A stretch of 64,000 nucleotides of DNA, from contig BSBM01000076.1 of NCBI GenBank assembly GCA_027924585.1, positions 7,077,001 to 7,141,000 of the forward strand, given 5' to 3'. Below the pieces are notes generated by a model. That model saw only the letters and a program-made list of their open reading frames with translations, searched no databases and was not told the DNA's origin. Position 1 is the stretch's first letter, and every line of letters begins with the position of its first letter. Positions 47,429 through 59,895 of this stretch are shown one piece after another. The position numbers were made by a program, and so were the translations under genes. This DNA is from Larix kaempferi (taxonomy: Eukaryota; Streptophyta; Pinopsida; Pinales; Pinaceae).

Positions 47429-48289
47429 TTATCTGCCAGTGACTTCATGCTTCCAAGCCTTGCGAGAGAAAACTAAGCCCAGGGATTCCTCCAAATGTTC
47501 AATTTTCTCAGCCATAATAGAATTCTGAGCTCTGACCTCGGTATGGTTTGTCGACACCATGTTATAGAGACGAAGGACATTTTTACATTCCAAATTCTCG
47601 CTGCGGATCATTCTGACCTGCATTTCCAATTCCTACAGACGGTCGAGAATTTCCTCATCTGAGTCAGGGTTGCTGCAGTTTCCTTCCTTTCCGTTGGTAT
47701 TCCCAACCCTGCCTTGCCTGCATATTCCCGACCTACACTGGCCGAGCCCAGGATTATCCAATTTCATAGAGTCTCCTCGCGAGTCGTCCGATTGCAAACT
47801 CCAGCAGCCACCTCCTTTGGGACCTCTCCCCATCAGGCCGCACCTCTTGCACTTCGTGGTAACTTCCCCCCCGCCATGAGGGCGTCCAATACCATGACAA
47901 AACTCACCACCACCCTGAGCACAAACAAAACCACGACGGTCCATATCCCCGAGAGCACAAAAACAGAGCAGGAGCACAGACAAGATTTGGGGACCAACAA
48001 CAGAATGAGGGTGAAGAGGCATCCAACCCCAGTGATAACCCTCACCCACTTGCCCACAGGCTGGCCAACTAGAATACGGTAAGGAAGTCATTAATTCCTG
48101 CATGCGATTGGGCGAATCGAGGAGCATAGGTGCCGCCAAATCGCCAAGGGAAACTTCCCGAATGCTTGATATCTTATGCATGTCAAGACTATAGTTTCTA
48201 TAGTAGAATTTCCAATGAGTGGGGGGATTGACCCTATTGCAAATGTTGTGCCATGGCCTAGGGAACCCAAGCATTTTCCAAGGTCTCAT
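47429..48289 (-). CDS. Open frames downstream of the LINE RNase H, unknown
   Basis: Two minus-strand frames: 48289-47633 (218 residues, Gly/Cys-rich with CKRCGLMGRGPKGGGCW) and 47629-47429 (66 residues, helical coiled coil with MQVRMIRSENLECKNVLRLY and IMAEKIEHLEESLGLVFSRK). They lie 3' of the RNase H domain within the same insertion, where a short 3' UTR would be expected. The sequence is GC-rich around 47640-48100. I do not recognise either. A further minus-strand frame between 47400 and 47230 has a hydrophobic, membrane-like stretch. Confidence 0.35.
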
Positions 48290-48308
48290 TATTGAAACTT
48301 ATAGAGCC

Positions 48309-48659
48309 CTAGGGGAGTCCTACTCCAATATTTTCAATTTTATCGGCTTGTTCGTTAAGACTTCGCAAGATATGCAGGAAATTAAGTTGATGAAATTCCT
48401 TGCTAATGTAAAGCAGAAGGTGATGCATTTTTAAGGATGGAATTTTTCTCTTTCCCACAATACTCCTGGCTTCTCGGATGATTATTAGAGAGTCTCCTAA
48501 GACTGTCAACTTCTTTATGCCCAGAGAGATGGCAATCTCAATCCCTTTAATGAGACCAAGCCATTCAACACCATTATTGGTTTTCCGCCCAATACCCCAG
48601 GCAAACTCATTCTGCTTATTCCCCTTGGAGTCGAAGGTCACTCCCCCCGCGCCTGCCAA
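48309..48659 (-). pseudogene. LINE RNase H-like (RVT_3) domain
   Basis: An open frame of 116 residues reading GAGGVTFDSKGNKQNEFAWG, GVEWLGLIKGIEIAISLGIK, VLGDSLIIIREAR and HILRSLNEQADKIENIGVGL. These are the conserved blocks of the plant LINE C-terminal RNase H, with the GDS catalytic Asp and the terminal N..AD..EN.G motif. It is truncated at its N-terminus by the insertion boundary, so the first catalytic Asp is missing. Confidence 0.88.
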
Positions 48660-48670
48660 CCCAGGACTTT

Positions 48671-48684
48671 CAAGCCTCGATCTT
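48671..48684 (+). other. LINE target-site duplication, right
   Basis: Exact copy of 46901-46914. Confidence 0.88.
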
Positions 48685-48689
48685 AATAA

Positions 48690-50070
48690 TTCAAAAATTC
48701 CATATTTTTTTTTGTTCTTATTTTGTTGAAGAAGAATGTGTTTTCAATACTTTATACTTATTTTAGATTTCATTGATTTTGTTCCAAATACAAATTAATA
48801 CTAATGTCTAATTATGCTTTAAGAATTTTGGGTATTTTCTATTGTTCTTATTTTGTTGAAAGATGAATGTATTTTCAACAATCTACTTTTATTTTCAATC
48901 ATCCACTTTCTTTAGAATAGAGGTGAATAGTAATATTAAAATTAAATTAAATCTTAAATATTTAACGTTTTTTCACAATTATATCTTTAAACTATATAAT
49001 ATAAAAAATTAAGATAAAAGAAACTATTCAAATTCATTTTCACTATTTATTGTATGATGAGATTTGAATACTTAAACTATATTATATACAATTATGAAAT
49101 AAACTAATCATATTCATTTTCTCATATACAATGAGGTTTAAATTATATATTTCACGATTTCATGAAATAAATTATTATTATTTTTATATCTATTTAATTA
49201 TTAAATTTGTAAAATAAATTATTATATATTTATTTAAATTAAATTAAATTATAGTTACATATATACTTCATGATGATGATACACATAATCAACTTATATT
49301 ATATAAAGTATGTAATAAGGTATTGCAATTAATTGAATACTTTAATGAGATGAATGATTCAATTTGTAAAATGAATTATTCAATTTGTAAAATCAATTAT
49401 TATATATTTATAGAAGATGAAATTTGAGATTTATTATAAATATTAAAATGCATAGTTTTTTTATTTAAAAAATTTACTTATTTATATTTTTATTTATTAT
49501 TTTCTAAAATTTTATGTGGTTTCTTTATCATTTGAAAAATACATAAATATTAAAAATAATAATTCATTTAGAACTATATATTCAAGATTATATATTTCAA
49601 ATTTAATCTTAAATACTAAGAATATCTCTAAATGCCAATCTATTCATTTTCATAATAAAATATATGCTTAACTCAAACTTATAAAATATTGCACTCGAAT
49701 ATTTGGATTAATCTTGAAATGTCAAAGTTAATATATTATTCAATTTATTTAACGTATAAAAGTTCTATTTATTTAAAAAACATTTATTAAATTTAGTGTG
49801 AATATATTTGTTGTTTTTTTTAATGATGTTAACGAGTTTTAGCATCAAAACTTTAATTAGAAGGATAATGATTAGATATTTTTGGATATCACATTTTTTC
49901 TGTGGAAAAAAGCATACTATTGTTATTTATTCCAAATCAAATAGTACAACGATGTTCATGTCAAGAAAGACATATCAGCTTTAAAAGCTTACATAATGTT
50001 CTGAAAATCACAAAATAACTTTAGAGAGATATTCTAAAAAATCCAGAGATTTTCAACAGGATTACTATAA
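48690..50070. other. AT-rich spacer
   Basis: Extremely AT-rich DNA without genes. Several short local duplications occur (for example 'ttcaatttgtaaaat.aattatt' twice near 49357-49402). No TE signature is visible. Confidence 0.45.
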
Positions 50071-50074
50071 AAAA

Positions 50075-53000
50075 CTTTCCAAAACCTGAACTTAATCAAA
50101 GAAACTTAACACTCCCATATCTTGATATGAGATCCCTAAACTTCTTCCCATAATAGGAAACCTTCCTCCCCATCCACATCCTGCTTCGAAAGTTTATCTG
50201 CACAAATGAAATATTGTTGATCTGCTTGATTTCAGTTCTTATCCTATTGCACCAATGTAGAAGACAAGTCACTTTCAAATTGTAATCTCCACTCGCCCAT
50301 TTTATAGTGGCTCTAGAGTCACCAAGTACCTTAAGATCAACAAGGCCAAAGATGTTAGCCACCTTTACAACACACCGGAGGGAAAGGAGTTCAGCCTTCA
50401 TATTGGTACCCATACCACAGTTGAGGCACAATGTATAAAAATGTCCTTGGTTCAAATATATAACTCCTCCAACACCACAAAGCCCATTTGTTGCTGCACC
50501 ATCAAAAAAGAGAACAGGCCTAGTATACTTAGGAGAAACAATGCCTACTTTAGAGGATTTAAGAGTCTCCTTCTCATGCTTATAAGCCATATATAAATTT
50601 ATAGCCATAGTACTTGCTATCTGCAAACCTGAGCTCTTATCTCTAAACACTGCACAGTTTCTTGTATGCTAGATAGTCCAGGCTATAAAGACTAGGAAGG
50701 TGGAATGTGATTTTATAGTGACTCTAGAATCACCAAACACTTTAAGATCAACAAGGCCAAAGATGTTAGCCACCTTTAGAACACACCAGAGGGAAAGGAG
50801 TTCAGCCTTCATATTGGTACCCATACCACAATTGAGGCACAATGTATAAAAATGTCCTTGGTTCAAATATATAACTCCTCCAGCAACACAGAGCCCATTT
50901 GTTGCTGCACCATCAAAAAAGAGAACAGGCCTAGTATACTTAGGAGAAAAAATGCCTACTTTAGAGGATTTAAGAGTCTCCTTCTCATGCTTATAAGCCA
51001 TATATAAATTTATAGCCATAGTACCTAATGTTTGCAAACTCGAGCTCTTATCTCTAAACACTGCACAGTTTCTTGTATGCCCGATAGTCCAGGCTATAAA
51101 GACTGGGAAGGTGGAATGTGATTTACAATTTCTGAACCAGTTAAGCATACAAATATCAAAATTTTCAGAGCCCCAAATCTGTTCGATTTTAAGCACAAAG
51201 CAACATAAATTCTAGATGTCTCTCGTAAATTCACACTCCACAAGAAGGTGGTTAGTTGTTTCAGAATATTTCATGCACATAACACATCTACTAGGCCCGG
51301 ACCATCCTTTTTTCAAAATATTTTCCCATGACTTAAGCCTCCCTTGAAGTGCAAACCACAAAAAGCACTTAAACTATAGAGGAATATGTCATTGCCACAA
51401 ACGCTTGTACCACCAGTGTTGAGGATATATGAATTTTTCTTTTATAATTATTCTGTAGGGCAACTTAGCAGTCACACTACCAATACTCACATTACCATTC
51501 CAAATAAGTTTATCTCTCTCCTGGTTAATTCTGCAGCCTGCAAAATTTAAAGAGCGAATATACAGGTCCCATTCATGTGTTGCACCACCAGTAAAAGCAA
51601 ACTCCTTTGAGTTCAGCCAATATTCACTCCTTAATTCACTTCTTCCTTTTTTCTTAATATTGTTTAGAGTACATTAATCATATTCTTTTAACATTGCAAG
51701 TATCTCATCAGAAAGACGATAAGTATCCTCCAGACCCAAGATTGGATCAATACCAATCAGTATTTCCTTGCCCGATCCTACTTGCCAATAAAGTTTTCTT
51801 GCCAGCCAATTATATACCTTGAGGAACCCCATCCAGATAGGTGAAGCTCCTCTGTTTTTCTTCATTGGATTCCTTAACCAATTGACTACATCACCTTTGA
51901 TATATTTCACCTGTAATACTTTGGACCACAAAGTGCTTCCAAATATCCCCCTCCAGAATCTCTTTAGTCGCAGCGCCTCACTGAAAGACGTCAAATCCTT
52001 TATTCCCCATCCCCCCAGCATTACTTTCATGTAACGAAATCTTTTCCCATCCAGCCATTACCAAATAAGATCATTCTAAGCCTCCAGTCCACAAAAAATT
52101 GAAGAATGATTTCCTCAACGAGTTAATGATGTATCTAGGAACTTGTAAAAGAGAAAACCAATAGATAGGTATATTTGTCAACACTGCTTTAACTAGAGTG
52201 AGCTTCCCTCCAATCGATAAGAGTCTGTAGGTCCATTGAGTAATTATGGACTCAACCTTCTTAAGTAACCACTTCCAATCCCTGATAAGATATCCATTGG
52301 GTTTCAAAAAATAGTCTAAATACTTGAAGCCCTCCTCCAGACAATAGCACTTGTAAGGCAACATCCCCACAATGTCCCCAATCCTTGACTCATCAATTGT
52401 GTTATGATAACAACTGGATTTGGAAGAACTAACAAGCATACTCGAGGCATCACAAAATATTTTAATAATTTCCTTGAATCTTTCCCATTCTTTCAGAGAG
52501 TCAGTTCCTGCCAATAAAACATCATCTACAAATAGAAGATGTGTAAGAAATAAACCACTTTAAATTTTTAATTATTTTAGAATACCTTCTTTTTTTGCTT
52601 GAGTGATCAATCTACTAAGTCCTTCTATTACTAGCAGAAATAAAAGTGGGGACAAGGGGCAGCCCTGTTAGATTCCCCTTGAGCATTTGAAGAAACCAGA
52701 TGGAGCGCCATTAATCAAAACAACTATATTCAAAGATGAAACACATGCCATTATCCAGTTCAATACCAGAGGAGGGATTCCAATTTGTATCAAAATGACT
52801 CTAAAAAAAACCCAATTTACTCTGTCATATGCTTTCTCTAGGTCCATATTGAGCAGAAATGCTTTCAGCTTCTTCTTCTTAGTAGAATGTAAAAGTTCCC
52901 GCATAATCCCTACAACATCAAGAATTTGTCGGTCCTGTAGGAACCCAAACTATTCGACCGAAATATACTTTCGAAGAGCAAGCTTCAGATGCAATGCAAT

Positions 53001-53485
53001 AATATTAGAAATTACCTTATTAGCCAAATTGCATAATGCAATTGGCCTAAAATCCCCAAAGGTTTTAAAGTTTCTTCAATTTCTTCTAGTGTAACCTCCT
53101 TACCAAAGAGTTTTAAAGTTTCTTCAATTTCTTCTAGTGTGGCCTCTTGATCATCAAAAAACTTTGGGTAAAGTCTAGCGACCTTTAGCTGTGAGCTCAG
53201 GTCACAATGACCAAGATCCTTATAAATATTGAAAAAAAAATATTGGCAGAAGCTTGCAAGTTTTCCAAACCTATGACCAAATTTCCTTGTTCCTCATTAA
53301 GATCCCTGGTCACATTAATATTCCTCCTGAAAGTAGCAAAGGAGTGAATTTTTTTTATGTTTTTATCTCCAAGTTCTATTCACAGAGCTCGGCTTTTAAG
53401 CCTCCACTCCATTTCTTCATGTTTTAATAAACCTTCCTTTTTCATCTCAAGAAGATTTAACTTGGCAAAGTCTATCACATATCCA
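50075..53485 (-). pseudogene. LINE ORF2 (RT to RNase H) with duplicated RNase H
   Basis: Minus strand. Right to left: the pre-RT segment, RT blocks (FLLNMDLEKAYDRVNWVFFR, LVLNWIMACVSSLNIVVLIN, GCPLSPLLFLLV), the catalytic FVDD region before TDSLKEWERFKEIIKIFCDA, and the post-RT part (KLTLVKAVLTNIPIYWFSLL, WGIKDLTSFSEALRLKRFWR). The zinc-finger-like zf-RVT segment (FLWFALQGRLKSWENILKKG, CVMCMKYSETTNHLLVECEF) follows, then an RNase H domain (PVLFFDGAATNGLCVAGGVI) that occurs twice because of a 411-bp tandem duplication. ORF1 and endonuclease are missing at the truncated 5' end (about 53485). Stops and frameshifts are frequent. No target duplication or poly(A) found. Confidence 0.9.
50299..51120. 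repeat. Tandem duplication of 411 bp (RNase H)
   Basis: Units at about 50299-50709 and 50710-51120; the phrase 'caaggccaaagatgttagcc' recurs exactly 411 bp apart (50341 and 50752). Each unit encodes most of the LINE RNase H domain. Only the left unit continues into the domain's C-terminal end (LKVTCLLHWCNRIRTEI). Confidence 0.9.
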
Positions 53486-54164
53486 TTATATGGAAACATC
53501 ATTGATCGTTGATAACCATGATTAAATATCTAATAGATAGTAATCTATTAGATACTAGTGATAAAGTGAAATATTCTTGGAGTATAAGTGTAAAGTGATT
53601 TTAATTGATTAAGAATTCATCCTTGAGAAATAAATAAGTTAACAATCCAAAACCTAAAAACATTATTGACTAAAGTTTTGACTTTACACATATCTTAAAA
53701 TTTAATAAATAAATAATTTTTCTTATTTAAAAATAAAACACAATCCAACACAACCATCTATTAATATATAATTTTGACAAAGATTTCATCTCTCCAACAA
53801 CATTGGTCCACTCCTAAGTAAATTAAGTAAATTAGCCCACTCCTAATTAAAGAGGTTAGACCACACTCAAATGTACGCATTAATAAGAAATTCACATTGT
53901 ACATATTGAGTGAACTTAGCCGGCCATAAATTGAGGGTTTTTGAATTATTTTAAAGTGAACTTAGCCAGCTATAAATTTAGGGTTTTTTAATTATTTTAA
54001 AAACCTAACGAAAAGAAATATGCATACCACAAGGTTAATTATGTCAAACCCAAAATTAATTAACCAATAACAATAACAATTTCTATATATGTAATTAAAT
54101 AAATAAAACTGATTTCTGAACATGGATAATTTAATCGTCGAGCAAGCATTATTTCCCAAGAAAA

Positions 54165-54370
54165 ATTTCGTTTTTCGTTTTTTAGTTAATATATATTTAA
54201 AAAATTAAAATAGAAAAATATTTCGTTTTTTAGTTAATATATATTTCAAAAATGAAAATAGAAAAATATTTCGTTTTTCGCTTTTTAAGTTAATATATAT
54301 TTAAAAATTATTTCGTTTTTCGTTTTTCGTTTTTCGTTTTTTAGTTAATATATATTTAAAAATTTAAAAT
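54165..54370. repeat. Tandem repeat, four units of about 45-60 bp
   Basis: Four units of 'tttcgttttt(t)agttaatatatattt' followed by an A-rich tail; within the last unit the hexamer tttcgt is itself repeated. B1 has a single unit (27178-27215). Confidence 0.8.
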
Positions 54371-54722
54371 AGGGTTTCGAAATATAGTTAGTTAATGAAT
54401 AATAAAACCTTCAGATTACAAAAGTCCTATTTTCGTTGGGAATAGATTAATATGGTTTTGGAGTTATTTATTCTTCTAATCTTTGTCAGTCACACAAAGT
54501 TATTAAAAGATGTTAAAGTTCACACTTTTTTTCTTCATAATTTTTATAGAAGTGTAAGGAAAGACATATTCTTCTTCAATCTGTGTGTTATTTTTTATGA
54601 TGTATTTATATTAGTCTTATAAATTAAAAACAAAAATTTAGATGCAGCATTTTATATATAAGTAAAAAAAAATTTAGGTTCTTTCTAACATTTTTCATTA
54701 TTAAAAGTTATTTTTATTTATA

Positions 54723-54758
<36 letters not shown>

Positions 54759-54905
54759 TACAAAATATTTTTAAAAAATTATTATTAATAATATTAATAT
54801 TAAAATTTATTTGAAAACAATTTTTTTTTAAAAATATTATGATAAAATTTAATTTATAATTAAATTTATCACTAGTGAAATAAAATTACTTGTTATTTAC
54901 CTCTT

Positions 54906-54987
54906 TTTGCCGAATCTGAATGGGTCTTGAGGTCGATCATGGGTGGGGACGGCCACAGCCGACCACCCGGCCATAACGGCGACCCCT
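54906..54987. mobile_element. 82-bp GC-rich insert with 17-bp flanking repeats
   Basis: Absent from B1. It is flanked by cttgttatttacctctt (54889-54905) and cttattatttgcctctt (54988-55004), which differ at two positions; the empty site in B1 carries one copy. The insert is far more GC-rich than its surroundings and contains the partly complementary stretches 'gggtggggacggcc' and 'ggccataacggcgacccc'. No poly(A) tail. Origin unknown. Confidence 0.6.
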
Positions 54988-55214
54988 CTTATTATTTGCC
55001 TCTTAAAAAGTTTGATTAAAAACTTTTAAATACTAATATATAAATATATAAAACTTTTAAATAATAATATATAAATATAATATACACCTTTTATATGTGT
55101 AGGGTATGTGTGTGTTGGGGATGGTAATTTCTTATCCACACACTTTTAGTTTTCAAGGTCAATTGGGGCATTTCCACAATATTTGGTGATGAAGAATAAA
55201 ATTAATATTAGCAT

Positions 55215-57975
55215 TTTGTATAAATGTTTGTATAAAGTGAAGATAGCCAGTAATTTCTTTTTTAAATTGAAATGGTTAAAATATATTAAAAAATAGTTTA
55301 AATTGAAACGGTTAAAATATATTAAAAAATAGAAAAATTGTTTGATTCGTGGTTAAGGCCAAATCGGACTTAATACATTGTTCGAGAGATTTGATTGAAT
55401 TTGTTATGAGATCTGAAGACTACCCAGTTTAACATTCATCATATAAATTACTTTTTCCATTTGACTGTAATGTAATGTGATGAAAACTTAATTAAAATCT
55501 ATGGAATTACAACTCTGCGTCAAATTCTTTTGTAAGTTGAATTCAATTGTGCAAAGATCTTTTGAAGCTTGGGATTATCCAGCTTGCTGGGTGTCAATTG
55601 AACTTGCTGAGAATCAATTGTATTGCTCGGTGATCAGCAGTCTTGACATTCTGTCCCACTACTATCCTGTAAACTGAAAATTGCTCTTGTGTCCAAAGCT
55701 CATTGTGCTCTGCGTTCAGCTTTGCATAGCTTCATTGTCCATTGGAATCGAATGTTACTGAGTACCAATATCGGTGTCGAGTGATCGACGGACATTTCAT
55801 TCTTTCCACATGTGAGCTGTAAGATGAGAGTGTCTCAAGTCTTTACTTGACGACCATGTAGCTGATTCACAATTCTCCTGTTGTTTGCCCATTTTTTGCT
55901 AAATGCCAGTCGTTCTGGGTGCCAGTGATCTTGCAAGGCCTACATAGCATTGGCCCTTTAACGTTGGCCCTTTAACATTGGCACTCAATACACTTGGATT
56001 ATGTTGGTTTGTTAATTATCTTATTAATAAAAACTTGCAAATTTGGGCACTTGGAATAGTGACATTAGAGAGCCATGTTAATGTATTTGGTTAATTAGAA
56101 AATTCCAAAAACCAAATAGGACTGAAAATAATATAAAGTCAATTTTTTGAATTTTATGTAATATAGAAATCACTTGAAAAGGTATCATTTAAAGCATTTA
56201 AAGTTAAAAGGAGTTGATTTAAATGAAGTAGTCTAAAACCACAACGTTTTGTCCTTTTTTTGGTGGTTTTTTCTGGCAGAGTTCCTTTATAAATTTGACA
56301 AAATTCTAGGTGGGGGAAAAGTTCCAAGGGTGTGATGGTATAGTTCCTCTATGGAACTCTTCCCCTGGGGGTTTTGACCCATTTTAAACCAAACCAGATG
56401 TTCAAAAAATCTAACAAAGTTTTGGATCAATGAGAACTCTGCCAAAATTGAATTGTCGAATTCTGGCCACCAAAGTGCAAATCGTTGTGTTTTTAAACAA
56501 CGTAGTTTTAAATTCCAAAACCAAAAAGAATTAATATAATTGTGTTTAAATTTATTCTTTTCAAAAATACTACTAATTGACAAGAAAGTGGAAAAGTGGT
56601 AAATATACATATAGAGAAAGTCTTTAATTGAAATTGATGAAGTGTTGATAATGATATCATTAATATAATTTTCTATAAAATACAGACATTTAAACTTATG
56701 TTGTTTTTATGAAAATGAAACTCATATTTATAAATATTTATTACATCTTATTAATTACTTTGAAATGTCAAGAATCAAACATATATAATTTGTATTAAAA
56801 TGAAACCCACATGCTCTATTAGCATATAAAGATGCCAAGGAAGCAAAGTGTGTTAGGCATCCCAAGTAGTGGTAGTTGAGAAATTTCATTAAAAAATTCA
56901 CTCATACACAATTTTGCTTCTACTATTTGAAAAAGGATAAGAAGTTAGCATAATCTTGGCACAATGGAACTTTCTTAAGAATAATAAAAGGTTTTATTTA
57001 GGGCTTCAATTAAAAATATAATTGTATATGTATTATAAAGATATATACAATCTTTTTTACTATACATTTAGTTCTTAATACTTGGTTTACAATTTTTTTA
57101 ATATATGTAATGACATCAGGTGATGCAGGTGCATTAGCAATGTGATGGATTGGAAAATGCTGAAGCTGAAACACCAAAGATTTAGTTTTAAATTTGAACC
57201 TTTAGTTAGGTAGTAGTTAAAGAAAAGTTTAAAGATTTAAATTAAAAGACAGTTAGCAAGTCGGTTTGTTTTTTTTTCTGGAAGAGAGGGCTTGGGTTTT
57301 AAGGACAAGACATTCTCACCAGACCTAGAAATCCAGAGCTCACCGCACCAGTTTCCATTATGACTCCTGTCAGCACTCACTCGCTCCTTGTATAATCTTT
57401 CGTCGTCACCACAGCTTCCTGCAACTAGCTTGTACAATTACCACCTGGGAGGATCACCCACATGCCCATATTTCCAAGACCACCTGCCCCACCGCCTGCC
57501 TTCATAAAGACTCCTCTGCACCACGTGTCAGTCCGGGCCCTGCACGCATCCCGCCTACCACGTTGCCTCTCAGGCTGTCCTCATCCGCATCTGGGAAAAA
57601 ATATATAACTAATTAATCAAATCATAAAAAAATAATATCTTTAACTTGCATCTATCTTAAAATCCAATTATCATTTTAGTAACAGGTGAAAGCTATCCCA
57701 TGTATTCAAATAAATAAAATAGGATATATATGCGACTTGTTTTTTTCTCAGGCTATCCCATGTATTCAAATAAATCCAAAGAATAAGTTCATATATATAT
57801 ATATAAAATAAAAGATTATTCAAACATAATATGTATCAAAGTATTTTTTAAAATAAGTTACAAGATCTTTTATTATTACCAAGATACAAATTTTACAAAA
57901 AACACTTATGGTTGAAAAAACTTATGGTTGGCTGGTCACTATAAAAACCAGGCCAACCACAATGAGATCTTCAAG
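55215..57975. other. No recognisable gene over 2.7 kb
   Basis: AT-rich with two islands of normal composition: 55500-55990, and 57270-57600, which is GC-rich on both strands and contains a CACGTG box (57521-57526). Short duplications include 'ggccctttaac(g/a)tt' (55951-55980) and a 27-bp phrase 'gctatcccatgtattcaaat' repeated near 57691 and 57754. The minus-strand frame at 56610-56287 shows no family signature. The GC-rich island could be a solo LTR or promoter remnant. Confidence 0.35.
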
Positions 57976-57982
57976 AAAGTTT

Positions 57983-59756
57983 TGTTTACACCAAAATTTA
58001 TTAGAAGAAAATATTGGTACTCTTTGAGACACACTGGGCTGTCAGCGATGCAGTGTCAAAGAAACATCTACAACTTGCTTTAGGTCTCAGGTCCTGGTGT
58101 AGAGGGGGCTCCTTCATTTGAATTTCAGGGAACAAGTTGTCCTGAGTGCCTCAGTGATAACCATACAACACAATGGTAATTGCAGAATTTTAAAGACATA
58201 AACTAAAATCAGAGTGGAGTAGAGAAAGTAGATCAGAGCAGCATTTCTAGACATGGAAATGAAATAGGAAAAGCACATCAATGCAATATGTTGGGTAATG
58301 AAGTCTCTGGTTATAGAGTGCAGAGATTTAAAGAGAGAACACATGTACTGTGGCTGAGCATGTAATAAGAATGAATTCAACCATTTTTAACCTATCAACC
58401 AGGCTTGCATATTGGAGAAACTTTGATAGACTTGAAAAAGCAAAACTAAGGGTTAGTCATACTAAAGTCCTTAGTTTTTGCATTCTCCAACAAAACTAAA
58501 AACTTCATCCATGTGACAACAATGAATAAAAACATAGGAAACTCCTTGCTGTATTAAATTCACAATTCAGATTCACAAACTAAATGCCAATAGAAACAGT
58601 GCCAAAATAAGTAACACTAATGAAGAAAGATTTACAAAGAAAGGCACAGACTCTGTACAAAGAAACAAAGAATACAAACACACAGCTGATGCTCAAGGCC
58701 GCTTCAGTCCCAAATCCAGAACTTTCAAAAATATTCCCCCCGCTGGAACCTCTTGTTCTCCGTGAGCTCACCCGTACTTCCTCTTTTGCTTATATATGTC
58801 TTTTTTCTCTTCAATGAACTAAATCCTTTTACATTTTTTTAAGGATTATTTTAATAATAGACATACTCAACCTTTTATTATTAAATAAATAAAAAACCTC
58901 TTCTAATTTCAATATTGGGTGAGTGGGCCTCTCATTTCATCATAATTAAGCTTTCTTTTAAACCATATATTAAAACATAAAGGAGTGGCCCCCTCCTTTT
59001 CCACGTACCCTTTGATGGGGAGATTAATATGATATTCATTTATGTACCTTTATGATGTCTTCCTTAAGGACTGTGTCATGTGATAGAACAACCTGGGTTA
59101 ACTTCATGTGCAAAAAATAATAGAAGGGATCTCATCCCTTATTATTAAAACAATGCCCCTCTGATATTTATGCCATTGTTCAACATGTTTCCATTACTCA
59201 AGTCCATCAACTCGGTTGTGTTAGCATGATGAATAGAACATATTGCCTCCAATTTTTAGCACGAGGATATTCTTTTAACCGAATGATTTACCTGGGGTTC
59301 AACAAAAGGTTATCGCAGAGCTGAGCTGAACTTGCCACGTCTATTTCATAAAGATTATCATATGGATCTGGTTTTGCCACCATTCTCACTTGGATCCAAA
59401 TGGACAGGGTCGAATTTGGTACTTACATTGGATCAAATGGGGACAACAGACCCCTGTGGTTTGTTGAGAACAGTAGCTCCAGTGCTTTCGACTTCTCGCA
59501 TTCCCCTCAATCATGTCATCGCCACAATTGGATAACCAAGCTTGCTTGATACTTGCTCCGAAAACCAAAATCTGAAACCAATACTGAAACTGTAACCATG
59601 TGACTATCTGAAACCTCTTTACTTCCCACTGTGACAAAATCTGATCCTATGTATTTTTAAAAAATATAAGCCTACTAGCGGCAACAAACTGAAAATACAA
59701 ATTGCTACTATATGTTGAAAAAAACATGCTCAATGCGAGCTTATTTCTCTAAGCTA
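57983..59756 (-). repeat. 3' LTR of a non-autonomous Athila-like element
   Basis: Begins TGTTTACACC and matches 62642-63142 over its first roughly 410 bp. Beyond 58392 the right-hand copy is replaced by Copia sequence, so the remaining length cannot be verified. The proposed right end at 59756 rests on a pyrimidine tract (59757-59770, 'tcccctcctttaaa'), which would be the polypurine tract on the minus strand. Confidence 0.55.
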
Positions 59757-59895
59757 TCCCCTCCTTTAAACAGCTGAAAATTTTTGACGAGGTATAAGAA
59801 AATTTGCAATGGAGCCATGCGATCACTTTGATCATAAGATGAAATTGATGCTTGTATGTGTGTAAGATAGAGCTAGAGTGATATAACAGCTACAA

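Larger units (their letters stand above)
46915..48670 (-). mobile_element. 5'-truncated LINE insertion with target duplication
   Basis: A 1,756-bp minus-strand insert bounded by a perfect 14-bp duplication, with an oligo-T (poly(A) on the minus strand) at its left end, the hallmark of target-primed reverse transcription. Right to left it carries an RNase H-like domain (48659-48309), then a GC-rich segment with a 218-residue open frame, then a coiled-coil frame. Its base composition differs sharply from the AT-rich flanks. Confidence 0.88.
51846..55212. repeat. Duplication B, copy 2 (B2)
   Basis: Paralogue of 24728-27865 in the same orientation. The tRNA-Leu is missing, a tandem expansion is present at 54165-54370, about 100 bp of extra sequence follow at 54416-54525, an 82-bp GC-rich insert lies at 54906-54987, and the segment 55081-55143 is inverted relative to B1. 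Homology ends near 55212. Confidence 0.9.

Noticed and set aside
47714-48082. Plus-strand frame of 122 residues, Thr/Pro-rich
   Set aside because: Opposite the minus-strand frame of the LINE insertion. Both are open because the segment is GC-rich. Orientation is set by the RNase H domain and the poly(A) end.
54165-54370. TTTCG-type repeats as a possible telomere or CRISPR-like array
   Set aside because: Units vary in length, there are no regular spacers, and B1 shows they arose by expansion of one unit.
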